Below, piece after piece: positions 38,349-45,182 of a stretch of 64,000 nt of DNA; within the stretch, counting starts at the first letter, position 1; every line of letters begins with the position of its first letter. Origin of the DNA: Hydrogenophaga pseudoflava NBRC 102511 (GTDB taxonomy: Bacteria > Pseudomonadota > Gammaproteobacteria > Burkholderiales > Burkholderiaceae_C). The DNA lies in assembly GCF_001592285.1 (NCBI RefSeq), contig NZ_BCWQ01000014.1, positions 1 through 64,000 of the forward strand. The letters run 5' to 3'. The notes beneath the pieces were generated by a model. The model made no database searches. It was given only the letters and a program-made list of their open reading frames with translations, and was not told the origin of the DNA. A program made the position numbers and the translations under genes.

Positions 38349-39238
38349 TCAAATACCCGTTCGCGCATCCATTTGGTCGCCACCCATTTTTCACCTTCGA
38401 GCACCGGCGCGCCGCCGTGCAGGGTCAGGGTGCCGGGGTGCGGCCGGTTGTAGGAAAAAAACACCGCATTGCCGCGCACCGGCGCCACTTCCAGACCGAT
38501 GTCCGGAAAGGTGGTGCCGCCGCCGCGCGGCGGTTCGTTGAGGTACATGACCACCGTGCCCACGCGCTGGCCACCGCGCTTGAGGATGGTCGGCGTGCCC
38601 GGCTCGGCCGGGTCGAAGTAGTCGTAGTGCGGCTTGTATTCCGCACCCACCTTGTAGTTGAGCACCTGGATGCCCTCGCCGTTTTCCACCGGCCAGTTCA
38701 CCAGCCGCGCGATGCGCGCCTCGATGCGTTTGACCAGCTCGCTCTCGCCGCGGTTGAAGAACATGCCGTTGCTGGTGCGGTCGGGATTGAGTTCCTCGCC
38801 GCCGGTGGCGGTCTGCACGGTGAGCGAGCGCGCCAGGCGCGGCCGGGACGCTTCGATCAGGCCGTCGCACTCTTCGTGGCTGAGCAGGCCGCCGAGCACC
38901 ACCACCCGAGGCTGCGTCACGGAGATGATCACGTCGACCATGCGGTCGCCCGCGTCCAGCCGGCGTGGCGAACCGCTGAGTGCAATGTCGGGCACGCGCA
39001 CCGTGGCCATCTCGCGCGCCGTGGCCTGGGCTGGAGCCTGGACCGGAGCGGGCGCGGCGGCACGGCCCGCGCCGAGCTTCTGCAGGTGGTCGCGCAGGGT
39101 CTGCTCCAGCGCGGCCTCAGCCACATCCGCCTGCCAGCCCGCTTTGACCATGGCTTCGAGCACCGCCTCGGGCATGCAGCCGGCCGTGGACTGCTCGATG
39201 ATCCACTGGCGCAGTTCGGGGGTGACGGTCTGGGTCAT
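38345..39238 (-). CDS. 2-oxoglutarate/Fe(II) dioxygenase, prolyl-4-hydroxylase-like
   Basis: A 297-residue protein. Residues 1-50 form a UBA-like helical module ('[24 protein letters not shown]'). The catalytic part has the iron triad His204 and Asp206 ('KPHYDYF') and His274, and the 2-oxoglutarate-binding Lys284 ('PVLEGEKW'). It should hydroxylate a proline or other residue in a protein; the target is unknown. Bacterial members sometimes act on elongation factor Tu. It is upstream of queF with a 4-nt overlap. Confidence 0.88.
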   Translation of the reverse strand: MTQTVTPELRQWIIEQSTAGCMPEAVLEAMVKAGWQADVAEAALEQTLRDHLQKLGAGRAAAPAPVQAPAQATAREMATVRVPDIALSGSPRRLDAGDRMVDVIISVTQPRVVVLGGLLSHEECDGLIEASRPRLARSLTVQTATGGEELNPDRTSNGMFFNRGESELVKRIEARIARLVNWPVENGEGIQVLNYKVGAEYKPHYDYFDPAEPGTPTILKRGGQRVGTVVMYLNEPPRGGGTTFPDIGLEVAPVRGNAVFFSYNRPHPGTLTLHGGAPVLEGEKWVATKWMRERVFE

Positions 39239-39259
39239 GGTCGTCTCCTCGGTCGGCGG

Positions 39260-40036
39260 TCAGGCGCCCTGGTCGCGCCGGAACACGAAACGGTCGGGCC
39301 CGCTGGCGGCGGGCGCGAAGCGGTAGCCCTCCAGGTCGAAGCCCTTGAGCTGCTCGGGCGTGGCCGCCCGGTGCTGCAGCGCGTAGCGCACCATCAGGCC
39401 GCGCGCGCGCTTGGCGAAGAAGCTCACGATCTTGTAGTTCGCGCCCTTCTTCTCTTCGAACACGCAGTTCACCACACGCGGCTGCAGCGCTTTGAGGTCC
39501 ACCGCCTTGAAGTACTCCTCGCTGGCCAGGTTGACCAGCACCGGGCTCTTGTCGGCGCGGGCGCGGCCATTGAGGTACTCGGCGATCTGGCTGCCCCAGA
39601 AGCGGTAGAGGTTGCTGCCCTTGTCGGTCTTGAGCCGAGTGCCCATCTCCAGCCGGTAGGCCTGCATGCGGTCCAGCGGGCGCAGCACGCCGTAGAGACC
39701 GCTGAGGATGCACAGGTGCTGCTGCAACCAGTCCAGCTCGTCCTCGTTCAGAGTCTTCGCATCCAGCCCGCCGTACACGTCGCCATCGAAAGCCAGCACG
39801 GCCTGCTTGGAGTTCTTGGCGGTGAATTTGGGCGACCAGGCCTGGTAGCGCGCGGCGTTCAGGCCTGCGAGCTGGTCCGACAGGTCCATCAGCTCGGCGA
39901 CCTGCTGCGGCGACTTCTCGCGCAGCACGGCGATCAGCTCGCTCGCCTGTTCCACGAACAGCGGTTGCGTGTAGGTCTTGATGTGGGCCGGCGTCTCGTA
40001 GTCGAGGGCCTTGGCGGGGGAAATGACAAACAGCAT
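39260..40036 (-). CDS. yaaA: Peroxide stress protein YaaA (DUF328/UPF0246)
   Basis: A 258-residue protein with the family start 'MLFVISPAKALDYETP', 'AFDGDVYGGLDAKTLNEDELDWLQQHLCILSGLYGVLRPLD' and 'FFAKRARGLMVRYAL'. In E. coli YaaA lowers free iron during hydrogen peroxide stress, limiting Fenton damage. Length is normal. It lies 6 nt after the CsgG-like lipoprotein gene and 21 nt before the dioxygenase, on the same strand. Confidence 0.95.
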   Translation of the reverse strand: MLFVISPAKALDYETPAHIKTYTQPLFVEQASELIAVLREKSPQQVAELMDLSDQLAGLNAARYQAWSPKFTAKNSKQAVLAFDGDVYGGLDAKTLNEDELDWLQQHLCILSGLYGVLRPLDRMQAYRLEMGTRLKTDKGSNLYRFWGSQIAEYLNGRARADKSPVLVNLASEEYFKAVDLKALQPRVVNCVFEEKKGANYKIVSFFAKRARGLMVRYALQHRAATPEQLKGFDLEGYRFAPAASGPDRFVFRRDQGA

Positions 40037-40042
40037 GGTGGC

Positions 40043-40843
40043 TCAGCCAGCCTTCTTCTTGGTGGGCACGGGTTCGGGCAGCGGCTTCTCGACCAGGCGC
40101 TGCACCTCGTAGACCAGGTGGTTGTGCGCGTCCAGGAAGGCCGCCGCAATCACCTTGGCCTCGTTGGTGTTGCTCCAGCCCAGGCCGCCCGCGCCGCCGG
40201 CCTTGCCGATGGCCAGACCGCCGATGCCCAGATCGGTGCTGCGCGCGGCGCCGGTGGCGGCGGAGAGCTGCTCGGTGGTTTCGTTGTCGGTCAGCAGCAG
40301 CACCACCTGCGCTTCCTTGAGCTTGACGTTCTCGGCCGCGCCGGCGATCACGTTCAGGCCCGGAATCTGCGCCAGGATGCCGCCGATCTGGCGGCCCGCG
40401 TCCTGCTCGGAGAAGGTCAGGCTGGGCACCAGGGTGTACTGCGCCACGATGCCGCGGCCCTTCTTGACCGTGGTGTCGTCCTGGCGCAGCACGCCGGACT
40501 CCTTGAGGTCCTGCTCCTTGACGGTGGCGTTCAGGCCCGAGTGGCGGTCGACGATGCGGAAGCACCCGCTCTGCTGCATCATGACGCGCACCAGCGGCAG
40601 CGGCGAATCGGGCAGGCCGCCGCGGCCGATGCCGACATACCCGTTGGGGTTCTCCATCAGCGCCACCACCGCGACCGGCGCCGCGCAGGTCTTGAGCTCG
40701 GTGGCCGCGTTGTGGGCACCGTCCGGACCGGCCGAACCCTTGACGACGGAGCCGCCTTCGCCGAGTTCCACGCCCTGCTTGCCGCAGGCGGCCAGCAGCA
40801 GCGAAAAGGCCAGCGCAGCGAGGGTCGGGACGCGTCGGAGCAT
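40043..40843 (-). CDS. CsgG/HfaB-family lipoprotein
   Basis: A 266-residue exported protein with a lipobox 'LLAAC' (Cys20). The body has 'VAVVALMENPNGYVGIG', 'MMQQSGCFRIVDRHSGLNAT', 'QYTLVPSLTFSEQDAG' and 'AEVKVIAAAFLDA'-like segments that resemble CsgG-type outer-membrane secretion lipoproteins. No curli or holdfast genes lie nearby, so a secretion role is not supported by context. It could instead be a stand-alone envelope lipoprotein of the same fold. Confidence 0.75.
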   Translation of the reverse strand: MLRRVPTLAALAFSLLLAACGKQGVELGEGGSVVKGSAGPDGAHNAATELKTCAAPVAVVALMENPNGYVGIGRGGLPDSPLPLVRVMMQQSGCFRIVDRHSGLNATVKEQDLKESGVLRQDDTTVKKGRGIVAQYTLVPSLTFSEQDAGRQIGGILAQIPGLNVIAGAAENVKLKEAQVVLLLTDNETTEQLSAATGAARSTDLGIGGLAIGKAGGAGGLGWSNTNEAKVIAAAFLDAHNHLVYEVQRLVEKPLPEPVPTKKKAG

Positions 40844-40923
40844 GGTGTTTCAGAGGGAGAAAACAGGAAAAAGCGAGTGTACCCGTGGCATCCGGAGGCT
40901 TCAGTCACCGGACAATCGTCCCC

Positions 40924-41616
40924 ATGCTGCACATCCTGCACCGCGACGAGCACCTGATCGCCATCGACAAACCCCCAGGCCTGCTGGTGCACCGCACCGG
41001 GCTGGACGCGGGCGAGACCCGCTTTGCGGTGCAGCTGCTGCGCGACCAGATCGGCCGGACGGTCTGGCCGGTGCACCGGCTCGACAAGGGCACCAGCGGC
41101 GTGCTGCTGTTCGCGCTGGACGCGGCCACCGCCAGCCAGTTGGGCCGCGCCTTCGAATCCGGCGAGGGCATGCGCAAGACCTACCACGCCGTCGTGCGCG
41201 GCTGGCCCGCCGACGAAGGCCTGATCGACCACCCGCTGCGGCGCCTGCCCGACGACATGCGCACCGAGCGTGAGGAAGTGCAGGAGGCTCAGACCCGGTT
41301 TGCGACGCTGGAGCGCTACGAGCTGCCGCTGCCGTACGGCGGCTTCCCGGCCACACGCTGCGCCCTGGTGGAACTGCAACCACTCACCGGCCGCCGCCAC
41401 CAGCTGCGCCGCCACATGAAGCACATCGCCCACCCGATCATTGGCGACGCGACGCACGGCAAGGGGCCGCTGAACAGAGCCGTCGCCGAGTGGCTGGGCA
41501 TGCAGCGGCTGTGGCTGCATGCGAGTTCGCTGGCGCTGCGGCACCCGGTCAGCGGCGACGCGCTGGCGCTGGAGGCACTCCGCGATCCGGACTGGTCGCG
41601 CTGGTGCCAGGCCTGA
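40924..41616 (+). CDS. truC: tRNA pseudouridine synthase, TruC/RluA type
   Basis: A 230-residue pseudouridine synthase. The catalytic Asp is in 'PVHRLDKGTSGVLLFAL', and 'LQPLTGRRHQLRRHMKHIAHPIIGD' matches the family. The small size, absence of an S4 domain and 'DEHLIAIDKPPGLLVHRT' opening favour TruC, which modifies U65 of tRNA, over RluA or RluD. It is divergent from the CsgG-like gene by 80 nt and converges on the DUF3501 gene 3 nt away. Confidence 0.88.
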   Translation: MLHILHRDEHLIAIDKPPGLLVHRTGLDAGETRFAVQLLRDQIGRTVWPVHRLDKGTSGVLLFALDAATASQLGRAFESGEGMRKTYHAVVRGWPADEGLIDHPLRRLPDDMRTEREEVQEAQTRFATLERYELPLPYGGFPATRCALVELQPLTGRRHQLRRHMKHIAHPIIGDATHGKGPLNRAVAEWLGMQRLWLHASSLALRHPVSGDALALEALRDPDWSRWCQA

Positions 41617-41619
41617 GGC

Positions 41620-42210
41620 CTACTTCAGATCTCCGGCCAGACTCGCCAGCGTCTCCGCCGCAATCTGCACATGCGCAGGGTAGTGCGTGTGGTCGCAGCC
41701 GAGCTTGACGGCCGCACCGGCTTTGATGGCGGCCCGCATTGCAGGCGTGAACTCGAAGCGCACGAAGTGCACCGCGCTGGTCTTCTGTTCGTTCTCGCGG
41801 TCCAGGTCCTCGTCGGCGATGGCGTAGACGCGGTCGTAGCCTTCGACCTCGACGAACATGCGGTCTTCCACGCCGATCAGCCGCGCCAGCTCGCGCTTGC
41901 GCTCGTTGACGTCGATGTACTCGATCATCATCGTCGCCTTCCAGTTGCCGCCGTCGGGCACCAGCGGCGCGTAGGCCTCGATCTCGCTCTGGATGCCCTC
42001 TTCCTCGAAGATCTTCTCGATGCGCAGCATCTCCTGGATCTGGTAGCGGATGGTGGTCTCGCTCTCGAACTGCAGGTTCAGGTGCTCGCCCAGCTGCACG
42101 CTGCGCAGCTTGCGGTGCGCGATGACCTCGGGCTTGTGGACCTTGCGCCACTTGCTGTAGGCCTCCAGGCTCATGAGGCTGTCGGGGGTGATGTGTCCGG
42201 TCAGTTGCAT
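41620..42210 (-). CDS. DUF3501-family protein
   Basis: A 196-residue soluble protein matching DUF3501, whose biochemical role is unknown. The conserved stretches are 'RRSVQLGEHLNLQFE'-like basic and aromatic positions, 'MLRIEKIFEEEGIQSEIEAYAPLVPDGGNWKATMMIEY' and 'HFVRFEFTPAM'. It is the last gene of a rubrerythrin - Fe-S protein - DUF3501 operon and begins 10 nt after the Fe-S gene. Linkage to rubrerythrin suggests a redox or peroxide role; this is inferred. Confidence 0.85.
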   Translation of the reverse strand: MQLTGHITPDSLMSLEAYSKWRKVHKPEVIAHRKLRSVQLGEHLNLQFESETTIRYQIQEMLRIEKIFEEEGIQSEIEAYAPLVPDGGNWKATMMIEYIDVNERKRELARLIGVEDRMFVEVEGYDRVYAIADEDLDRENEQKTSAVHFVRFEFTPAMRAAIKAGAAVKLGCDHTHYPAHVQIAAETLASLAGDLK

Positions 42211-42220
42211 GGTGTCGTCC

Positions 42221-43570
42221 TCACTTCAGACCATAGGCGCGGGCCACGAGCGACAGCGGATGCTGCAGCTCGGGCGCCCCGTGGCCGTTCACTTCAAAAC
42301 CCTGCGCGATGTGGTGGCCGCCCAGCGGGCAGTCGGAGCTGATGTAGTCGGGCTTGGAGCCGTCCTTCATGGTGGCCATGGCCTTGAACACCGGCTTGCC
42401 GATTTTCATCGCCTGCTGGTGCGTGCCCTTCTTGACGCCGAAGGTGCCGGCGTGGCCCGAGCAGCGTTCGATGGTGTTCACCGTGGTGTCCGGGATCATC
42501 TTGAGCATCTCTTCGGTCTTGCGGCCGATGTTCTGCACCCGGCCGTGGCAGGGGATCTGGTAGCTGATGTTGCCCAGCTTCTGGGGGAACTCGGTCTTGA
42601 GCAGACCGTCGCGCTTGCGCGCCATCAGGTACTCGAAGGGATCCCACATGTGTTCCTTCACCAGCTGGGTGTCGGCATCGTCGGGGAACATGAGCGGGAT
42701 CTCCTGCTTGAACATCAACGCGCAGCTGGGCACGGCCGCGAGGATGGCAAAGCCATCGCGCGCGTACTTCGCCAGCACCGGGATGTTGGCCTCCTTGCTG
42801 GCCTGCACCGATTCCAGGTCGCCCAGTTCCAGCTTAGGCATGCCGCAGCACTTTTCCTTCTCGACGATGGTGTAGGGGATGTCGTTGTGGTCGAGGATCT
42901 TGAGCAGGTCCAGGCCGATGCCGGGTTCGTTGTAGTTGATGTAGCAGGTGGAGAAGATGGCGACCTTGCCGGGCGTCTTCTCGCCATCGACGACCTTGGT
43001 GGCCCTGGCGTCGGGCGCCGACCAGCGGAAGCGCTTGGTCGCCAGATCGGGCAGCCAGGCGTCCTTGTCCACGCCCATGGCGCTTTCCATCACGCCGCGC
43101 GCGGCCTTGGTCTTGTTCACCGCGTTGACCACCTGCACCACGATCGGGATGCCGGCGAACTGGCCGTGCACGTCGGTGGAGGCCAGCAGCTTCTCACTGG
43201 TCTTGACCTCACCCTTTTTGAACTTGATGGCCTTGGCGCGCAGCATGGTGTGCGGAAAGTCCAGGTTCCACTCGTGCGGTGGCGTGTAGGGGCACTTGGT
43301 CATGTAGCAGAGGTCGCACATGTAGCACTGGTCCACCACCTTCCAGTAGTCCTGCTTGGCGACGCCATCGACCTCCATGGTCGCGCTCTCGTCCACCAGG
43401 TCGAACAGGGTCGGGAACGAGCCACACAGGCTCACGCAGCGCCGGCAGCCGTGGCAGATGTCGAAGATGCGCTCGAGCTCGTGGAAACACTTCTCCTCGT
43501 CGTAGAAGTCGGGGTTCTTCCAGTCCAGCGGGTGGCGCGTCGGTGCCTGCAGGTTGCCTTCTGTGGCCAT
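42221..43570 (-). CDS. Fe-S oxidoreductase, GlpC/HdrD-like, with two [4Fe-4S] and CCG domains
   Basis: A 449-residue protein. Two ferredoxin clusters are visible, 'CHGCRRCVSLC' and 'CYMCDLCYMTKCP'. The C-terminal half has a full CCG-type cysteine motif 'KEKCCGMPKLELGD' and a weaker second one ('IERCSGHAGTFG'). This is the layout of heterodisulfide-reductase-like and glycolate/glycerol dehydrogenase Fe-S subunits. The start MATEGNLQAP at 43570 is preferred; a longer open frame exists. It probably passes electrons to the co-encoded rubrerythrin or DUF3501 partner. Confidence 0.88.
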   Translation of the reverse strand: MATEGNLQAPTRHPLDWKNPDFYDEEKCFHELERIFDICHGCRRCVSLCGSFPTLFDLVDESATMEVDGVAKQDYWKVVDQCYMCDLCYMTKCPYTPPHEWNLDFPHTMLRAKAIKFKKGEVKTSEKLLASTDVHGQFAGIPIVVQVVNAVNKTKAARGVMESAMGVDKDAWLPDLATKRFRWSAPDARATKVVDGEKTPGKVAIFSTCYINYNEPGIGLDLLKILDHNDIPYTIVEKEKCCGMPKLELGDLESVQASKEANIPVLAKYARDGFAILAAVPSCALMFKQEIPLMFPDDADTQLVKEHMWDPFEYLMARKRDGLLKTEFPQKLGNISYQIPCHGRVQNIGRKTEEMLKMIPDTTVNTIERCSGHAGTFGVKKGTHQQAMKIGKPVFKAMATMKDGSKPDYISSDCPLGGHHIAQGFEVNGHGAPELQHPLSLVARAYGLK

Positions 43571-43605
43571 GTCTCTTGTCCTCGTCTGTGCGGGTTGGCT
43601 CGTGG

Positions 43606-43646
43606 GTTTTTGAAAGCGCTCGGCCAGGCAGAACGCTTTCAAAAAC
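43606..43646 (-). repeat. 13-bp perfect inverted repeat between rubrerythrin and Fe-S genes
   Basis: GTTTTTGAAAGCG (43606-43618) and CGCTTTCAAAAAC (43634-43646) form a perfect 13-bp stem with a 15-nt loop. One arm overlaps the T-run of the adjacent rubrerythrin terminator, so the two structures are mutually exclusive in RNA. Confidence 0.6.
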
Positions 43647-43664
43647 GCGCCGCAGGTGCGGCGC
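43641..43664 (-). terminator. Intrinsic terminator after rubrerythrin
   Basis: On the minus strand a 7-bp GC hairpin (43647-43653 with 43658-43664, loop of 4) is followed directly by TTTTT (43641-43645), 9 nt after the rubrerythrin stop. It should reduce transcription into the Fe-S and DUF3501 genes. Confidence 0.65.
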
Positions 43665-43672
43665 GCAAGGGA

Positions 43673-44095
43673 TCAGTCCACCAGTTCGTTGAGGGCCTTC
43701 TGGTAGCGGTTCGCGTGCGAACGCTCGGCCTTGGCCAGGGTTTCGAACCAGTCGGCGATCTCGTCAAAACCTTCTTCGCGCGCGGTCTTGGCCATGCCCG
43801 GGTACATGTCGGTGTACTCGTGGGTTTCGCCAGCGACGGCGGACGCGAGGTTCTGGCGGGTGCTGCCGATCGGCAGGCCGGTGGCCGGGTCGCCGGACTG
43901 CTCCAGGAACTCCAGGTGGCCGTGCGCGTGGCCGGTCTCGCCTTCGGCGGTGGAGCGGAACAGGGCCGCCACATCGTTCTGGCCTTCCACGTCGGCCTTG
44001 TTTGCGAAGTACAGGTAGCGGCGGTTGGCCTGGGATTCGCCGGCGAAGGCGTCCTTCAGGCACTGCTCGGTTTTCGAGCCTTTCAATGCGGCCAT
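43673..44095 (-). CDS. Rubrerythrin, erythrin domain only
   Basis: A 140-residue ferritin-like di-iron protein. The iron-binding segments are visible as '[11 protein letters not shown]', '[13 protein letters not shown]', '[14 protein letters not shown]' and '[12 protein letters not shown]'. No C-terminal rubredoxin domain is present, so electrons must come from another protein, perhaps the Fe-S oxidoreductase downstream. Role: peroxide reduction in the cytoplasm. The start at 44095 follows AGGAGATA on the minus strand. It heads a three-gene group. Confidence 0.93.
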   Translation of the reverse strand: MAALKGSKTEQCLKDAFAGESQANRRYLYFANKADVEGQNDVAALFRSTAEGETGHAHGHLEFLEQSGDPATGLPIGSTRQNLASAVAGETHEYTDMYPGMAKTAREEGFDEIADWFETLAKAERSHANRYQKALNELVD

Positions 44096-44335
44096 GGGTA
44101 TCTCCTTGTCTCGTGGGTTGAGGAAGTGCCCAGCCCGCCCGCCAGACGGCGGGGAGGTCTGTGACAGGCAGACCGTACGCCGCCCATTTCCGTCCGTCAA
44201 ATTGCCGCAGGCTATGTGACGAATTGTTCAAATCTATTCAGAGGGAGCCATTGATAACCACTCTCAACTGGATCGACACCCCTCAGGAAAACCCTCACAC
44301 TGACCCGGTGTCGGATGCCCGATAAGATTTCTTTT

Positions 44336-44353
44336 TGTTAAATGCATTCAACA
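44336..44353 (+). promoter_or_regulatory. 18-nt palindromic operator upstream of the VOC gene
   Basis: TGTTAAATGCATTCAACA matches its reverse complement at 16 of 18 positions, 32 nt before the ATG at 44386. It lies in an AT-rich patch that stands out in this GC-rich window. Such a site fits a dimeric MarR-, TetR- or IclR-type regulator, none of which is encoded nearby. The rest of 44096-44335 shows a weaker ACACTGACCCGGTGT repeat at 44297-44311 and no gene. Confidence 0.5.
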
Positions 44354-44385
44354 TTGCGAAATAACATCACACATCAGGAGACCGC

Positions 44386-44991
44386 ATGAACGCCACCCTG
44401 CCCCCACCCGCCGCCGTCCAGCAGCTGCACCACTACGCCTACCGGGCGCGCGATGCCGAAGAAACGCGGCATTTCTACGAGGACATCCTGGGTCTGCCGC
44501 TGTACCACATCATCCAGAGCGACTACGTGCCCAGCACGGGCGAGTACTGCCCGTACACGCACTTCTTCTTCCGCCTGCAGGACGGTTCGTTCATCGCCTT
44601 CTTCGACCTGGGCGACGACGTCGCGGCCGAGCCTTCGCCGAACACGCCGAAGTGGGTGAACCACATCAGCTTCCGGGTGAACACGGTGCAGGAGCTGGAG
44701 AACACGAAGGCGCGCCTGCAGGCGCACGGGATCGAGGTGCTGGGGGTGACGGACCACCACATCTTCAAGAGCATCTATTTCTTCGACCCGAACGGGATCC
44801 GGCTGGAGCTGACGGCGCAGCTGGCGGACGAGTTCCAGATGCTGCAGGAGAGCAAGACGGCGCATGCGCGGCTGGCGGAGTGGAACGCGCGCAAGGAGCA
44901 GTGGCGCAAGGAGAGGGCTTCGGGTCAGTCGTCGGCGCCGTTGAAGCCGCAAACGAATGACCGGCCGGAGTTTGTGCCCGCATCGTCCTGA
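44386..44991 (+). CDS. VOC-superfamily protein (glyoxalase/extradiol-dioxygenase fold)
   Basis: A 201-residue protein with one VOC domain: 'LHHYAYRARDAEETRHFYEDILGLPLYH', 'FFFRLQDGSFIAFFDLG', 'VNHISFRVNTVQELE' and 'SIYFFDPNGIRLEL'. Candidate metal ligands are His16 region, His from 'WVNHISF' and Glu of 'RLEL'. Together with the downstream flavin hydroxylase it suggests breakdown of an aromatic or similar ring compound. The ATG follows AGGAGACC. A large inverted repeat separates it from the hydroxylase gene. Confidence 0.8.
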   Translation: MNATLPPPAAVQQLHHYAYRARDAEETRHFYEDILGLPLYHIIQSDYVPSTGEYCPYTHFFFRLQDGSFIAFFDLGDDVAAEPSPNTPKWVNHISFRVNTVQELENTKARLQAHGIEVLGVTDHHIFKSIYFFDPNGIRLELTAQLADEFQMLQESKTAHARLAEWNARKEQWRKERASGQSSAPLKPQTNDRPEFVPASS

Positions 44992-45012
44992 TTTCTTTTG
45001 GCGTGAGGCCGC

Positions 45013-45114
45013 GTGGTGAGGGCTGGGTGACCGGCTCCGCTCGTGTCCCCCGCCAGCGGCTGCGCCGCTGGCTCCTCCTTTACCTCGCTGCGCCGGTCAC
45101 CCAGCCCTCACCAC
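45013..45114. repeat. Large nested inverted repeat (cruciform-type element)
   Basis: A perfect 23-bp inverted repeat, arms 45013-45035 and 45092-45114, encloses 56 nt that contain a second perfect 9-bp stem (45052-45060 with 45064-45072). It lies in the 191-nt gap between the VOC and flavin hydroxylase genes. The rest of the gap (44992-45182) has no gene. It may be a repeat element, a terminator or an mRNA-stability structure. Confidence 0.8.
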
Positions 45115-45182
45115 ACTCGTTGGCGCGCCCATGAGCCCGCGAGGTCGATGAGCGGAAAACAGAACACAGACAGGAGACACCC

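Noticed and set aside
38417..40957. 846-codon plus-strand frame
   Set aside because: Spans antisense to three well-supported genes (dioxygenase, yaaA, CsgG-like); shadow of codon bias.
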